In this document: piece by piece, positions 45,817-54,717 of the stretch | How the letters are laid out: every line of letters starts with the position of its first letter | Position numbering within the stretch: the first letter of the stretch is position 1 | Assembly (NCBI GenBank): GCA_029547705.1 | Contig: JAKPOU010000042.1 | Coordinates: 277,271-341,270 of the forward strand | Direction: 5' to 3' | DNA: 64,000 nucleotides | Origin: Bacteroidota bacterium | Lineage (GTDB): Bacteria; Bacteroidota; Bacteroidia; Bacteroidales; VadinHA17 | Program-made: the position numbers and the translations under genes | The notes under the pieces: generated by a model | What the model was told of the DNA's origin: nothing | What the model saw: the letters and a program-made list of their open reading frames with translations, nothing else | Database searches by the model: none

Positions 45817-47023
45817 ATTCATTTACTGCCTTGTAGGCTGCAACTATATTCTGCGGGGGAACCTCTGACAATATATTATGAATGGGGGCAAAGACAAAGC
45901 CGCCGTCACGGGAAAATATTTCACAGCGCCTGAGGACATCCCGACGTACATCTTCCGGACTGCCGAGGTTGAGAACTGAAACAGTATCAACCCCTCCTCC
46001 CCAGAACACAATATCCCTGCCGTATTCCTTCTTCAGTTCAACAGGATCCATGTCATGGCAGTTGGTCTGAACGGGGTTGATGATGTCAAATCCCGCATCT
46101 ATCAGATCCGGAATATATTGCCTTATGCTGCCGCATGAATGCAGGAAAATCTTCATGTTGCTGTTTTTCTTTACGTAATCACAGAGGATTTTGTATCTGG
46201 GTTTAAACAGTTTTCTGAATGTTTCAAGGTCCATGAAGGGAGCTGTCGTCATCCCCAGATCGTCGCCAAAGCGGATCACGTCCACAATATCGCCCAGGGC
46301 ACTGCACTTTTTCTCCAGCGACGCGAGATGCATCTCAACAAGAATATCGAGAAGTTCCGACACCTTGTCCCCGTCAACAATGAGATCCATCAGGAAATTA
46401 TCCATTCTTCTGATGAAAAAGCCAAGTTCAAGGAGCTTTACCCCTCCGGACATTACAAGAGCCTTGCCTGTTTCTTCCCTGAGGCCGGTCAGTCTGCTTC
46501 TGAGCTCGCTTACGTCCAGGTTCGAAGCATGGGAATGAACGATCCATGAAATCTTCTTCAGGGCATCCTTCAGTCCGTTAAAGTTCTCCGGATAAGCATC
46601 TTCATAGGGATAGTGCATCTGATCGAAGAAAGTGGCCCCGGCTGCCATCTTTGCGATAACTGTTCCGTCACGGTCATATGTGTGCCAGGAACCGTCTTCA
46701 TTTTTCTGCGGACGGAACCATGACGGATATTCAGCCGGACTGCCGTCTGCGAGAGATACTTCGTACCATCCGGTATTCTCAATGGATACACGGTTTGCAT
46801 CAAGGACATCAACGCCGAAAAGATCGATTATATCCATCTCTACCATGGCCAGCTGCTGAACCACATCAAAAATCCTTGTGCGGCCACTGATGTTCAGATA
46901 CTTCCTGAGATTGTTCCAGGCAATTCCTGATATCCCCGTAACCGTTGAACTGCCAAGATCAACCGGTATCCTGTCGGGCTCCCGGTGACTGAGAGATAAT
47001 AATAATCTGTCTCTTGATGTCAT
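45788..47023 (-). CDS. UroD/MtaA-superfamily protein B (paralogue of A)
   Basis: This 411-residue paralogue of the convergent gene shares most motifs: SRDRLLLSLSHREPDRIPVDLG, DIVDVIRFGDDLG, INPVQTNC, GRDIVFWGGG and FVFAPIHNIL. The metal-site-like motif is LHSCGS (His295, Cys297), and there is an extra Cys322 that copy A lacks. It also lacks HemE substrate-binding residues. It lies 76 bp downstream of a membrane acyltransferase-like gene on the same strand. The last 29 bp overlap the 3' end of copy A in antisense. Keeping two divergent copies next to each other suggests they act on different substrates or as partners. Confidence 0.78.
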   Translation of the reverse strand: MTSRDRLLLSLSHREPDRIPVDLGSSTVTGISGIAWNNLRKYLNISGRTRIFDVVQQLAMVEMDIIDLFGVDVLDANRVSIENTGWYEVSLADGSPAEYPSWFRPQKNEDGSWHTYDRDGTVIAKMAAGATFFDQMHYPYEDAYPENFNGLKDALKKISWIVHSHASNLDVSELRSRLTGLREETGKALVMSGGVKLLELGFFIRRMDNFLMDLIVDGDKVSELLDILVEMHLASLEKKCSALGDIVDVIRFGDDLGMTTAPFMDLETFRKLFKPRYKILCDYVKKNSNMKIFLHSCGSIRQYIPDLIDAGFDIINPVQTNCHDMDPVELKKEYGRDIVFWGGGVDTVSVLNLGSPEDVRRDVLRRCEIFSRDGGFVFAPIHNILSEVPPQNIVAAYKAVNEFNGSPQTLP

Positions 47024-47099
47024 GGGCTGATTGTAATATAGCTTCTTTTCCCGCCGGTGCAGAGTGTTCTGTTCCGGATATTATATTTCATTCTGATTA

Positions 47100-48221
47100 T
47101 CAGACTCTAAGGAAAATCTTTTTCCTGTAAAGGAAATACAGGAACAGCCATCCTATGGTTGTCAGTCCTACAGCATTTACAAACGGTACCCAGGCTTCAG
47201 GGACCAGGGCTGCAAATCCGCCGAAAAAGAATCTGGTTGCTGCCTGAAAATTAATGATTCTTCCGGCCAGATAAATAGTAATCGGATTGACTCCTATGAC
47301 TACAAAGAAAAAGGCCCATTTCCTGATATTCCAGACATCAATGACAAGATAGAAGATCACAAAGAGAAGAAGGCTCAGTCCCCCCACATAGCAAACGAAA
47401 GAGCTGGACCATAAATTTTTATTGATGGGGAAGACCAGGTCCCACAGTTTTCCGATTATCATCAAAACTACTGCAGCTATAAACATATACAGAACTTTCC
47501 GGTACGGCCGGTCTCTGTATTTTTCCGACAAGAGAAACTCCCCGGTGAACATGCCGAGCAATGCTGTCGAAATTGCGGGCAGGGTGCTGAATATTCCCTC
47601 TGGATCATGATTGCCGCGATATAGTTTACCGGGCATTATAAGACGGTCTATATAGCTTGCAAGGTTGCCTTCCTGTGAAAAGGGATCGTTTGATCCGAGG
47701 TCATGTGCCGGAAAGAGGAGCAGAAGCAGCCAGTACGCGATCAGTATTCCGCTGCACCATATGATACGGGCCGTCAGCCTGGTATTCATAAAGATAAGTG
47801 CCGCAAACATCCATGCCAGCCCTATTCTTCCGAGAACACTTCCGTAACGGAGTTCCGGGAAATTGAATCTGAGTCCGTTATTATACAGAATTCCCAGAAG
47901 TACCAGGATCAGGCCCCTGTAGAAGACATGCCTGTAGATTGATTTTCTGCTTTCATTGTTTGCTGTCCTCTTTGCATAGGAAAAGGGAAAGGATATTCCG
48001 GCAATAAAGAGGAAGAGGGGAAAGATCATGTCGTAAAACACAAAGCCGTGCCAGGGCACATGTTCGAGCTGGTTTGCGCACCAGTTAAAAACGGGCCAGC
48101 CGGTTATGGCAGCCAGGGAAATAAAAATACCTTCCCCGCCCATAATCCAGAACATGTCGAATCCGCGGAGAGCGTCAAGTGAATAAAGCCTTTTCGAAGC
48201 AGTTTTTGTTTTGTTTTCCAT
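47100..48221 (-). CDS. Polytopic acyltransferase-like membrane protein (HGSNAT/DUF5009 type)
   Basis: This 373-residue protein has about ten transmembrane helices. It opens with RLYSLDALRGFDMFWIMGG, a hallmark of the heparan-alpha-glucosaminide N-acetyltransferase-like family (NagX, DUF5009/DUF1624). HGSNAT-type proteins move acetyl groups across the membrane onto amino sugars; bacterial members are mostly uncharacterised. Further support is the conserved MIFPLFLFIAGISFPFS segment. It is followed on the same strand by UroD-like protein B. A glycan-acylation role is inferred from family and context. Confidence 0.8.
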   Translation of the reverse strand: MENKTKTASKRLYSLDALRGFDMFWIMGGEGIFISLAAITGWPVFNWCANQLEHVPWHGFVFYDMIFPLFLFIAGISFPFSYAKRTANNESRKSIYRHVFYRGLILVLLGILYNNGLRFNFPELRYGSVLGRIGLAWMFAALIFMNTRLTARIIWCSGILIAYWLLLLLFPAHDLGSNDPFSQEGNLASYIDRLIMPGKLYRGNHDPEGIFSTLPAISTALLGMFTGEFLLSEKYRDRPYRKVLYMFIAAVVLMIIGKLWDLVFPINKNLWSSSFVCYVGGLSLLLFVIFYLVIDVWNIRKWAFFFVVIGVNPITIYLAGRIINFQAATRFFFGGFAALVPEAWVPFVNAVGLTTIGWLFLYFLYRKKIFLRV

Positions 48222-48401
48222 ATTATCAGGTTGTGAAATATAAGTGTTGAAATTAATTTAAGAAATGAAGAACGTAAATATAATACTTGTTGAACAAGCT
48301 CAGGCCATATGTTTTATTTTAGTTTGGATGATGCGGCATTTCATATATTTTTTAATACCTTTCAAACGTGAAAATTTAATATTAATCCTAAACTTAAGCC
48401 T

Positions 48402-51400
48402 ATGAAAAATATTTTGTTAATGCTGTTACTGTTAATGTCATCAGTATTGTACGGACAACAGGTAACAGTATCAGGAACTGTAACGGATTCCCAGGGTGTC
48501 CCGCTCCCGGGAGCGACGGTTCAGATCAGGGGAACAAATGTGGGGGCCCTCACTGATGCGGGAGGGAAATTTTCCATCGATGTTTCTGGTCCGGGATCCG
48601 TACTGGTTATATCCTTTGTCGGATATGACGTGGCGGAAGTGCCTGTGGGCAATCAGACCACTTTTAATATCAGGCTTACCGAAAGCATGCTCGGTCTTGA
48701 AGAAGTTGTGGTAGTCGGTTATGGCACACAGAAAAAACTGAATCTTACCGCCGCTGTTGACCAGGTGACCAATGAAACTCTTGAAAACAGGTCTGTTCCG
48801 AACCTTACCCAGGGGCTCAAGGGAGTTTTACCCAACCTGAACATCAATCTGCTGGACGGTAAACCCATTCAGGCACCCAGTTACAACATCAGGGGTGCCA
48901 CATCGATAGGCCAGGGGGGAAGTGCCCTCATTCTTATTGACGGGGTGGAGGGCGATCCCAGCCTGCTTAATCCCAACGATATAGCAAGCGTTTCAGTGCT
49001 CAAGGACGCTGCTTCGGCAGCAATCTACGGCGCCAGGGGAGCTTTTGGCGTCGTGCTTATTACAACCAAGAATCCGGAGAAAGGGAAAACGAGTATAACA
49101 TATTCAAGTAATTATTCGATTAAAAAACCAACTGTACCTGATTTCGTGACCGACGGTTATACCTTTCTGAAATTGTTTGCAGAATCATTCATCAATGGTG
49201 ATGGTTCATTTCCTCAGAATGTCAATAAGGAAACCAGGTTTTCACAGGCTTATCTGGATGAATTTAAAAGAAGAGCGGAATCGGGCCAGCCTTATAATGA
49301 AGTGGAAATCGATCCTGTTACGGGTGAGTATGTGTATTACGGGAATACAGACTGGTATGCATTGCTTTACAAGGATTTCACCACCGCGGCCGATAATAAC
49401 ATAACAATATCGGGAAGCGGGGAAAAAGCTGCGTATCTGGTTTCCGGGAGAATAATGGATCAGCCCGGAATATTCCGTTACAGTTCGGATGACTATTCCA
49501 TGATAAACCTGAGGGCGAAAGGATCCATACAGGTGCTGCCCTGGCTGATGCTTGAAAACAACACCGATTTCTCCACAATGAAATATTACAATCCATTTTC
49601 GGTTGGCGAAGGTGCTGTGGATATCTGGAATATCATTGCAGTTGATACCCACCCGCATTCCCCGATGTTCAACCCCGACGGAACCCTGACTACCGGTGCC
49701 GTGTACAGCGTGGGTGATTTCTGGTACGGGAAAAACGGTATAACCATGAAAAAAGCTGTTTTCAAGAATACCAGCGGATTCACGGCAAGCTTTTTCGATA
49801 AGAAGTTCCGCCTGAGGGGAGATTTTACCGTCAGGAAGGACGATAATGAAAATGTGACAAAGCGGGTACCTGTTCCGTACAGCAGCAAACCCGGAGTATT
49901 GCTGTATGTAGGAACAGCCACCAACGACCTGAAGAATGACTGGGCAAAGACTCAGTATCTGTCAACCAACATTTACGGTGAATATGAAAATACCTTCAAC
50001 AGCAACCACTATCTCAAGGTTATGGCCGGTTATAACTATGAGGAATCAACCTGGAACAGGATACTGATAACACGCAACGGACTCATCTATCCAGATGCCG
50101 TTGATCTTAATCTTGCTCTGGGCCAGGCAATAACAACAGGAGGAGGATATGAAAAATGGGCAATCATAGGCGGATTTTCCAGGCTTAACTATGCTTTTGC
50201 AGACAGATATCTGATAGAGGTGAATGCAAGGTATGACGGGTCATCAAAATTTCCCTCAAATCAGAGATTTGCATTCTTCCCTTCAATATCCGCAGGATGG
50301 CGTATATCCAAGGAATCGTTCTGGAATGTATCACCGAAAATCATTTCGGACCTGAAAATCAGGGCCTCTTACGGATCACTCGGGAATGGCAACGTGAGTT
50401 CATATATCTATCAGGAACAGTTTTCCATTTCCCAGTCCGCCAACATCCTGGCAGGACAGCTTCCCCAGATAACAAGAAACCCTGCGGTTCTTCCTGACGG
50501 AATTACATGGGAAACATCCACGACAACCAATTTCGGTCTTGATTTTTCAATGCTTTCCGACCGTCTGAGATTTGTCGGCGATACCTATATAAGAAATACA
50601 ACGGATATGTTCACCATCGGTGTTACTCTTCCCGCACTTTATGGTGCCACGGCACCAAAGGGCAACTATGCCGACCTGCAGACAAAGGGATGGGAAGCAT
50701 CCCTGAGCTGGAGGGATCATTTTGATGTCGCTTCGAAACCTTTGAATTATAATGTGCGCTTCACCATGGCCGATAACAAGTCGGTGATAAAAAAATACAA
50801 TAATCCTGACAAACTGCTTACGGATTATTACGTTGGCCAGGTTATTGGTGAGATCTGGGGTTATGAAACCATCGGCTTTTTTGTTGATGATGAAGATGTT
50901 GCCAATCATGCAAAGCAGAGCCCCCAGATGAGGGCATCCCCGACAGGTATCTGGTATGCGGGTGATATCAAGTTCAGGGATCTTAACAATGACGGATACA
51001 TTAACATTGGTACCAACAGGGTTTCCGATCCGGGTGACAGAAGGATAATAGGCAACAAATCCCCGAGATATACCTATGGAATCAATCTGGGAGCCGACTG
51101 GAACAATTTCTTCCTGTCAACCTTCTTTGAGGGAGTGGGGAAACAGGACTGGTATCCAAGTACGGAAGCCGAATATTTCTGGGGTGTGTATAACAGGCCC
51201 TATAATAACATACCGCTCTGGCATCTGGGGAATATGTGGACTCCCGATAATCCTAACGCATATCTGCCGCGTATAATGTCAAGGGCTGCCTCAAATGCCA
51301 CGACAAGGGAACTTGGCGTGCCTCAGACAAAATATCTGCAGAACGTTGCCTATATAAGGCTGAAGAATATACAGCTGGGATATGATCTGCCTAAGAATAT

Positions 51401-51614
51401 GATCTCCAGGTTTGGTATAAATAACCTGCGGGTTTATATCTCGGGTGAAGACATATGGTCGTGGTCACCACTCTACAAGATTGTCGGAAAGGGCCATCTG
51501 GATGTCGGGAACATTGGTCCGAGAGACCAGGTGATCAGGCCGGGAGCAGGAGCTGACGGATTTAATTATCCGATAATGAAAAGCTTTACGTTTGGTTTAT
51601 CGATAGGTATTTAA
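48402..51614 (+). CDS. SusC-like TonB-dependent transporter, locus 3
   Basis: This 1070-residue transporter has a clean signal peptide (LLMSSVLYGQ), a CarboxypepD_reg-like domain (VSGTVTDSQGVPLPGATVQI), the signature LEEVVVVGYGTQKKLNLTAA, a plug (IRGATSIGQGGSALILIDG, VLKDAASAAIYGARGAFG) and a long barrel. The signature is followed by KLNLTAAVDQV, different from the DLTG form in loci 1 and 2, so loci 3 and 4 form a separate subtype. Protein identity to the locus 4 SusC is high throughout. susD follows after 19 bp, then an EEP-fold gene. The substrate is unknown. Confidence 0.94.
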   Translation: MKNILLMLLLLMSSVLYGQQVTVSGTVTDSQGVPLPGATVQIRGTNVGALTDAGGKFSIDVSGPGSVLVISFVGYDVAEVPVGNQTTFNIRLTESMLGLEEVVVVGYGTQKKLNLTAAVDQVTNETLENRSVPNLTQGLKGVLPNLNINLLDGKPIQAPSYNIRGATSIGQGGSALILIDGVEGDPSLLNPNDIASVSVLKDAASAAIYGARGAFGVVLITTKNPEKGKTSITYSSNYSIKKPTVPDFVTDGYTFLKLFAESFINGDGSFPQNVNKETRFSQAYLDEFKRRAESGQPYNEVEIDPVTGEYVYYGNTDWYALLYKDFTTAADNNITISGSGEKAAYLVSGRIMDQPGIFRYSSDDYSMINLRAKGSIQVLPWLMLENNTDFSTMKYYNPFSVGEGAVDIWNIIAVDTHPHSPMFNPDGTLTTGAVYSVGDFWYGKNGITMKKAVFKNTSGFTASFFDKKFRLRGDFTVRKDDNENVTKRVPVPYSSKPGVLLYVGTATNDLKNDWAKTQYLSTNIYGEYENTFNSNHYLKVMAGYNYEESTWNRILITRNGLIYPDAVDLNLALGQAITTGGGYEKWAIIGGFSRLNYAFADRYLIEVNARYDGSSKFPSNQRFAFFPSISAGWRISKESFWNVSPKIISDLKIRASYGSLGNGNVSSYIYQEQFSISQSANILAGQLPQITRNPAVLPDGITWETSTTTNFGLDFSMLSDRLRFVGDTYIRNTTDMFTIGVTLPALYGATAPKGNYADLQTKGWEASLSWRDHFDVASKPLNYNVRFTMADNKSVIKKYNNPDKLLTDYYVGQVIGEIWGYETIGFFVDDEDVANHAKQSPQMRASPTGIWYAGDIKFRDLNNDGYINIGTNRVSDPGDRRIIGNKSPRYTYGINLGADWNNFFLSTFFEGVGKQDWYPSTEAEYFWGVYNRPYNNIPLWHLGNMWTPDNPNAYLPRIMSRAASNATTRELGVPQTKYLQNVAYIRLKNIQLGYDLPKNMISRFGINNLRVYISGEDIWSWSPLYKIVGKGHLDVGNIGPRDQVIRPGAGADGFNYPIMKSFTFGLSIGI

Positions 51615-51633
51615 TTTTTAAAGTGTGATCATT

Positions 51634-53415
51634 ATGAAAAAACAATATTTATGGTTTGTTCTCCTGTTTTCCATGGTAATAGCTTCTTCCTGTGAAAAGG
51701 AACTTGAACAAATCCCACTGTCAACAGCTTCGAAAGCTGCGGTTTTCGGAAGTCAGCACGGACTGGAAATGTATGTGAACTCATTTTATACTATCCTTCC
51801 GGGAAGGAAAACAAATCTTGATGCAATGTCGGATTATCTGGCGGTGAGAACAGTGCCGATATTCATTCAGGAAGGTGCATTCGCGGCCACACTCAGTTCA
51901 GAGTGGACCTGGACCGATTTGAGGAATCTTAATTATTTCATCGTCAACTGTAAGGATCCGGCTGTTGATATTGATGTAAGGAAGAATTATCTGGGCATTG
52001 CGAAATTTTTCAGGGCATACTTCTATTTCGAGAAAATAAAAAGGTTCGGTGATGTTCCCTGGGTCGGCAAACCCCTGGATGTATCCGACACGGATATTCT
52101 TTACGGGGGGCGGGACAGCCGCACGCTTGTGATGGATTCCGTTCTGGCTGATATTAACTATGCATGTGAGAATATCAGGCTGACTACTGATCCTACACGC
52201 AGCACCATAACCAAATATCTTGCCTATGCCCTGAAGTCGAGAATATGCCTGTTTGAAGGCACGTTCAGAAAATATCACACGGAACTCAATCTGCAGTCAA
52301 CGGCCGCTGCCTGGCTGTCCGCTGCCGAGACTGCTGCAAAAAAGGTGATGGATGAAGGCGGCTTTTCGGTTTATACGGCAGGAGGACCTTCAAAAGCATA
52401 CCGTGCACTGTTTACCAGTGATGATCCTGTTGCCAGTGAAGTGATGCTTTCGGCCATATCGGATATATCGCTCAAGATACTCAATGATGCAAACTGGTAC
52501 TGGACAAGCGGTACATACGGAGACAAGGCAAGCTTTATCCGGACATTCATAAACACTTACCTCAATATTGACGGAACTCCCTTTACCAATAATCCCGACT
52601 GGCCTGAGATGCTGTTCAGGGATGAGGTGAAAGGAAGGGATATGAGACTACAGCAAACCATCCGCATGGGAGATTATAAACGGATTGTGGGTGGCACCCA
52701 GATACCCGGGCCGCCGGTATTTTCCTATACATTTACTGGTTACCAGCCGATTAAATGGGCCCTGGATGATATGTACTATGATTCGGAAAGGCTTAATACA
52801 AATTCCATTTCCATTTTCCGTTTTGCAGAGGTACTGCTGAATTATGCTGAGGCAAAAGCTGAGCTCGGCACCCTTACTGATGCCGACTGGGCCGCAACTG
52901 TCGGAGCTCTCAGGGCAAGAGCAGGAATAACTGGCGGACTTGATTCAAAGCCCACTGTGGCCGATCCCTATCTGACAGCAAATTATTTTCCCGGTATAAG
53001 TGATCCGGTTATCCTGGAAATCAGAAGGGAAAGAGGAATTGAACTCTGTCTTGAAGGATTCAGGTTTGCCGATATCCTCAGGTGGAAGAGGGGCGAGCTC
53101 ATGGAAATGGAATGGAACGGATTCTATGTCCCCGAACTCAATATTCCCATGGATCTCAATGAGGATGGCATTCCGGATGTTGCATTCTACCAGGGTACGA
53201 AACCCTCTCCGGAAGTATCAGGAGTGACATATGTTGATGTGTCTCCCACCATTGGCGGGAAAACCAATCCGCAGCTGCTGAAAAACGGCACAAGCGGTGA
53301 ACTCACCTGGATGAACAATATTAAAAGGAAATGGGAGGATAAGATGTATTATTATCCCATTCCGGCCACAGATCTGATCACCAATCCGAATCTGGGACAA
53401 AATCCGGGATGGTAA
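51634..53415 (+). CDS. SusD-like surface lipoprotein, locus 3
   Basis: This 593-residue SusD homologue has its lipobox at Cys20 (VIASSC), followed by EKELEQ. I start it at the ATG at 51634 because the GTG three codons upstream adds nothing to the signal. Family-type segments include YLGIAKFFRAYFYFEKIKRFGDVPW, split over two TPR helices, and LEIRRERGIELCLEGFRFAD near the C-terminus. It pairs with the SusC just upstream. It is closely related to the locus 4 SusD, and differs from the locus 1/2 type. Ligand unknown. Confidence 0.93.
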   Translation: MKKQYLWFVLLFSMVIASSCEKELEQIPLSTASKAAVFGSQHGLEMYVNSFYTILPGRKTNLDAMSDYLAVRTVPIFIQEGAFAATLSSEWTWTDLRNLNYFIVNCKDPAVDIDVRKNYLGIAKFFRAYFYFEKIKRFGDVPWVGKPLDVSDTDILYGGRDSRTLVMDSVLADINYACENIRLTTDPTRSTITKYLAYALKSRICLFEGTFRKYHTELNLQSTAAAWLSAAETAAKKVMDEGGFSVYTAGGPSKAYRALFTSDDPVASEVMLSAISDISLKILNDANWYWTSGTYGDKASFIRTFINTYLNIDGTPFTNNPDWPEMLFRDEVKGRDMRLQQTIRMGDYKRIVGGTQIPGPPVFSYTFTGYQPIKWALDDMYYDSERLNTNSISIFRFAEVLLNYAEAKAELGTLTDADWAATVGALRARAGITGGLDSKPTVADPYLTANYFPGISDPVILEIRRERGIELCLEGFRFADILRWKRGELMEMEWNGFYVPELNIPMDLNEDGIPDVAFYQGTKPSPEVSGVTYVDVSPTIGGKTNPQLLKNGTSGELTWMNNIKRKWEDKMYYYPIPATDLITNPNLGQNPGW

Positions 53416-53446
53416 AAGGCTGATATGCAGAGAAATAATTTATTCT

Positions 53447-53527
53447 GACCGCGGGGATCGCAGAGAGTATGCGGAAAGCGCAGGGCAAAAGGGAGGAGAG
53501 CCCCGCTGTCTCTGCGATCCGGCGGTT
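53447..53527. repeat. Long palindromic intergenic element
   Basis: GGATCGCAGAGA (53455-53466) and TCTCTGCGATCC (53509-53520) are exact inverted copies, extended outward by ACCGC/GCGGT. The loop (about 42 bases) is G-rich. The arm resembles the dispersed TCTCTGCG-type palindromic repeats I recall from many environmental Bacteroidota. It separates susD from the EEP gene and may fold as a terminator or be a small mobile repeat. Confidence 0.7.
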
Positions 53528-53566
53528 CAGATTATTTATCAATATTTAAACCAAAATTTACAGAAA

Positions 53567-54343
53567 ATGAGAAATCTGCTGTTGATATTACTGTCTGCCA
53601 TTACGGTGCTTATTGTTTCTGCAGGTGGTTGTGACGCGAACAAACAGAAATCAACACTTACAGTTAAAATCCTGAGTTATAATGTAAGGAATTGCCGGGG
53701 CATGGATGAGGTTGTTGATTATCAAAGAGTGGCTGATGTAATCAGGCGTATTGACGCTGAAGTGGTTGCATTGCAGGAACTGGACAGTGCAACACAAAGA
53801 AGCGGAGGTGTTGTCGTGCTGGATGAACTTGCAAGGCTGACAGGAATGTATCAGACATTCGGAGCATCGATTGATTACCAGGGAGGGAAATACGGAATAG
53901 GCATTCTTACAAAGGAAAAACCGGTGAGCTGGAAGCGCATACCTCTTCCGGGCAGGGAGGAAGCCAGGAGCCTTCTGATAGTCGAACTGAAGGATCTGGT
54001 TCTGGGCTGTACCCATTTCTCCCTGAACCAGGAAGACAGGCTGGCATCAGCGGGCATAGTGAGCAGTTCATTTAGCGGTTATGACAAACCTGTCTTTCTT
54101 GCAGGCGACCTGAATGCTGTACCTGAATCGGAGGTTATGAAGAGGTTTGAAAGTTACTGGAATATTCTTACAAATACTTCAGTGCCTACTATTCCCTCGG
54201 ATAAGCCTTCAAAATGCATTGACTACATTCTGGGCCTGAAAAGTGATGGCAGAACCTTTGTAACCAATAAAACAGTGGTTGAGGATGAGCCTGTTGCTTC
54301 AGATCATCTGCCCGTGTGGGCTGAAATAGAGGTAGCCTATTAG
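53567..54343 (+). CDS. EEP-fold (endonuclease/exonuclease/phosphatase) lipoprotein, locus 3
   Basis: This 258-residue lipoprotein (lipobox VSAGGC, Cys22) has the full EEP active-site set: Asn39 (SYNV), Glu71 (LQELD), His150 (CTHF), Asp181 and Asn183 (GDLNA), and Asp246 and His247 (SDH). EEP proteins are metal-dependent phosphoesterases such as sphingomyelinases, inositol phosphatases and nucleases. Its place after a susCD pair, and again in locus 4, suggests it cleaves a phosphoester in the imported material. Export and lipid anchoring argue against a DNA-repair role. A palindrome separates it from susD. Confidence 0.87.
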   Translation: MRNLLLILLSAITVLIVSAGGCDANKQKSTLTVKILSYNVRNCRGMDEVVDYQRVADVIRRIDAEVVALQELDSATQRSGGVVVLDELARLTGMYQTFGASIDYQGGKYGIGILTKEKPVSWKRIPLPGREEARSLLIVELKDLVLGCTHFSLNQEDRLASAGIVSSSFSGYDKPVFLAGDLNAVPESEVMKRFESYWNILTNTSVPTIPSDKPSKCIDYILGLKSDGRTFVTNKTVVEDEPVASDHLPVWAEIEVAY

Positions 54344-54717
54344 TGTTATTGAAGGCATTTGTTTCGGGAATAGCTTAATTCATCCGGATAATAAGTTAAG
54401 TTCAAATAAATAGTTGTTGAGTTTTCACACACAAATGATGATCTGATTGTTATAATGCAGAAGTATACAATATGCGTGCAGGGAATTTATAAACCTGCCG
54501 GTTTCCTGTAAACTGCTGGAATGAAGCATGAGCCGTAACGGAGATTACAGGGACAATGCAGTGGCTGAAAGCTTCTTTAAAACACTCAGGATCTAATATT
54601 TATATCATATAGTAAACAAACCATAATTAGTTTTTGCTTTTTGTTTATTGTTTTTGTAAATTTCTTCTCGATAGACTTTTAATGATAACCTTTATTTTCA
54701 ACTAATCAGATTTTTTT
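54344..54717. other. Intergenic region between loci 3 and 4
   Basis: These 374 bp hold an IS3 transposase fragment (54528-54596) and an A+T-rich run (54600-54717) that must carry the locus 4 promoter. No perfect TAnnTTTG box was found; TAGTTTTTG near 54630 is one base off. The left 180 bp show nothing recognisable. Confidence 0.55.
54528..54596 (+). pseudogene. IS3-family transposase C-terminal fragment
   Basis: The 22-codon frame reads MSRNGDYRDNAVAESFFKTL before a stop. It matches the conserved end of the OrfB catalytic core, commonly MSRKGNxxDNAxxESFFxTLK, which carries the last catalytic Glu. Nothing before it is conserved, so it is a remnant. Confidence 0.75.

Noticed and set aside
44590..47023. 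Annotation of the twin genes as HemE uroporphyrinogen decarboxylase
   Set aside because: The Arg-Gln-Ala-Gly-Arg substrate motif is missing in both, and no heme-synthesis genes are nearby.
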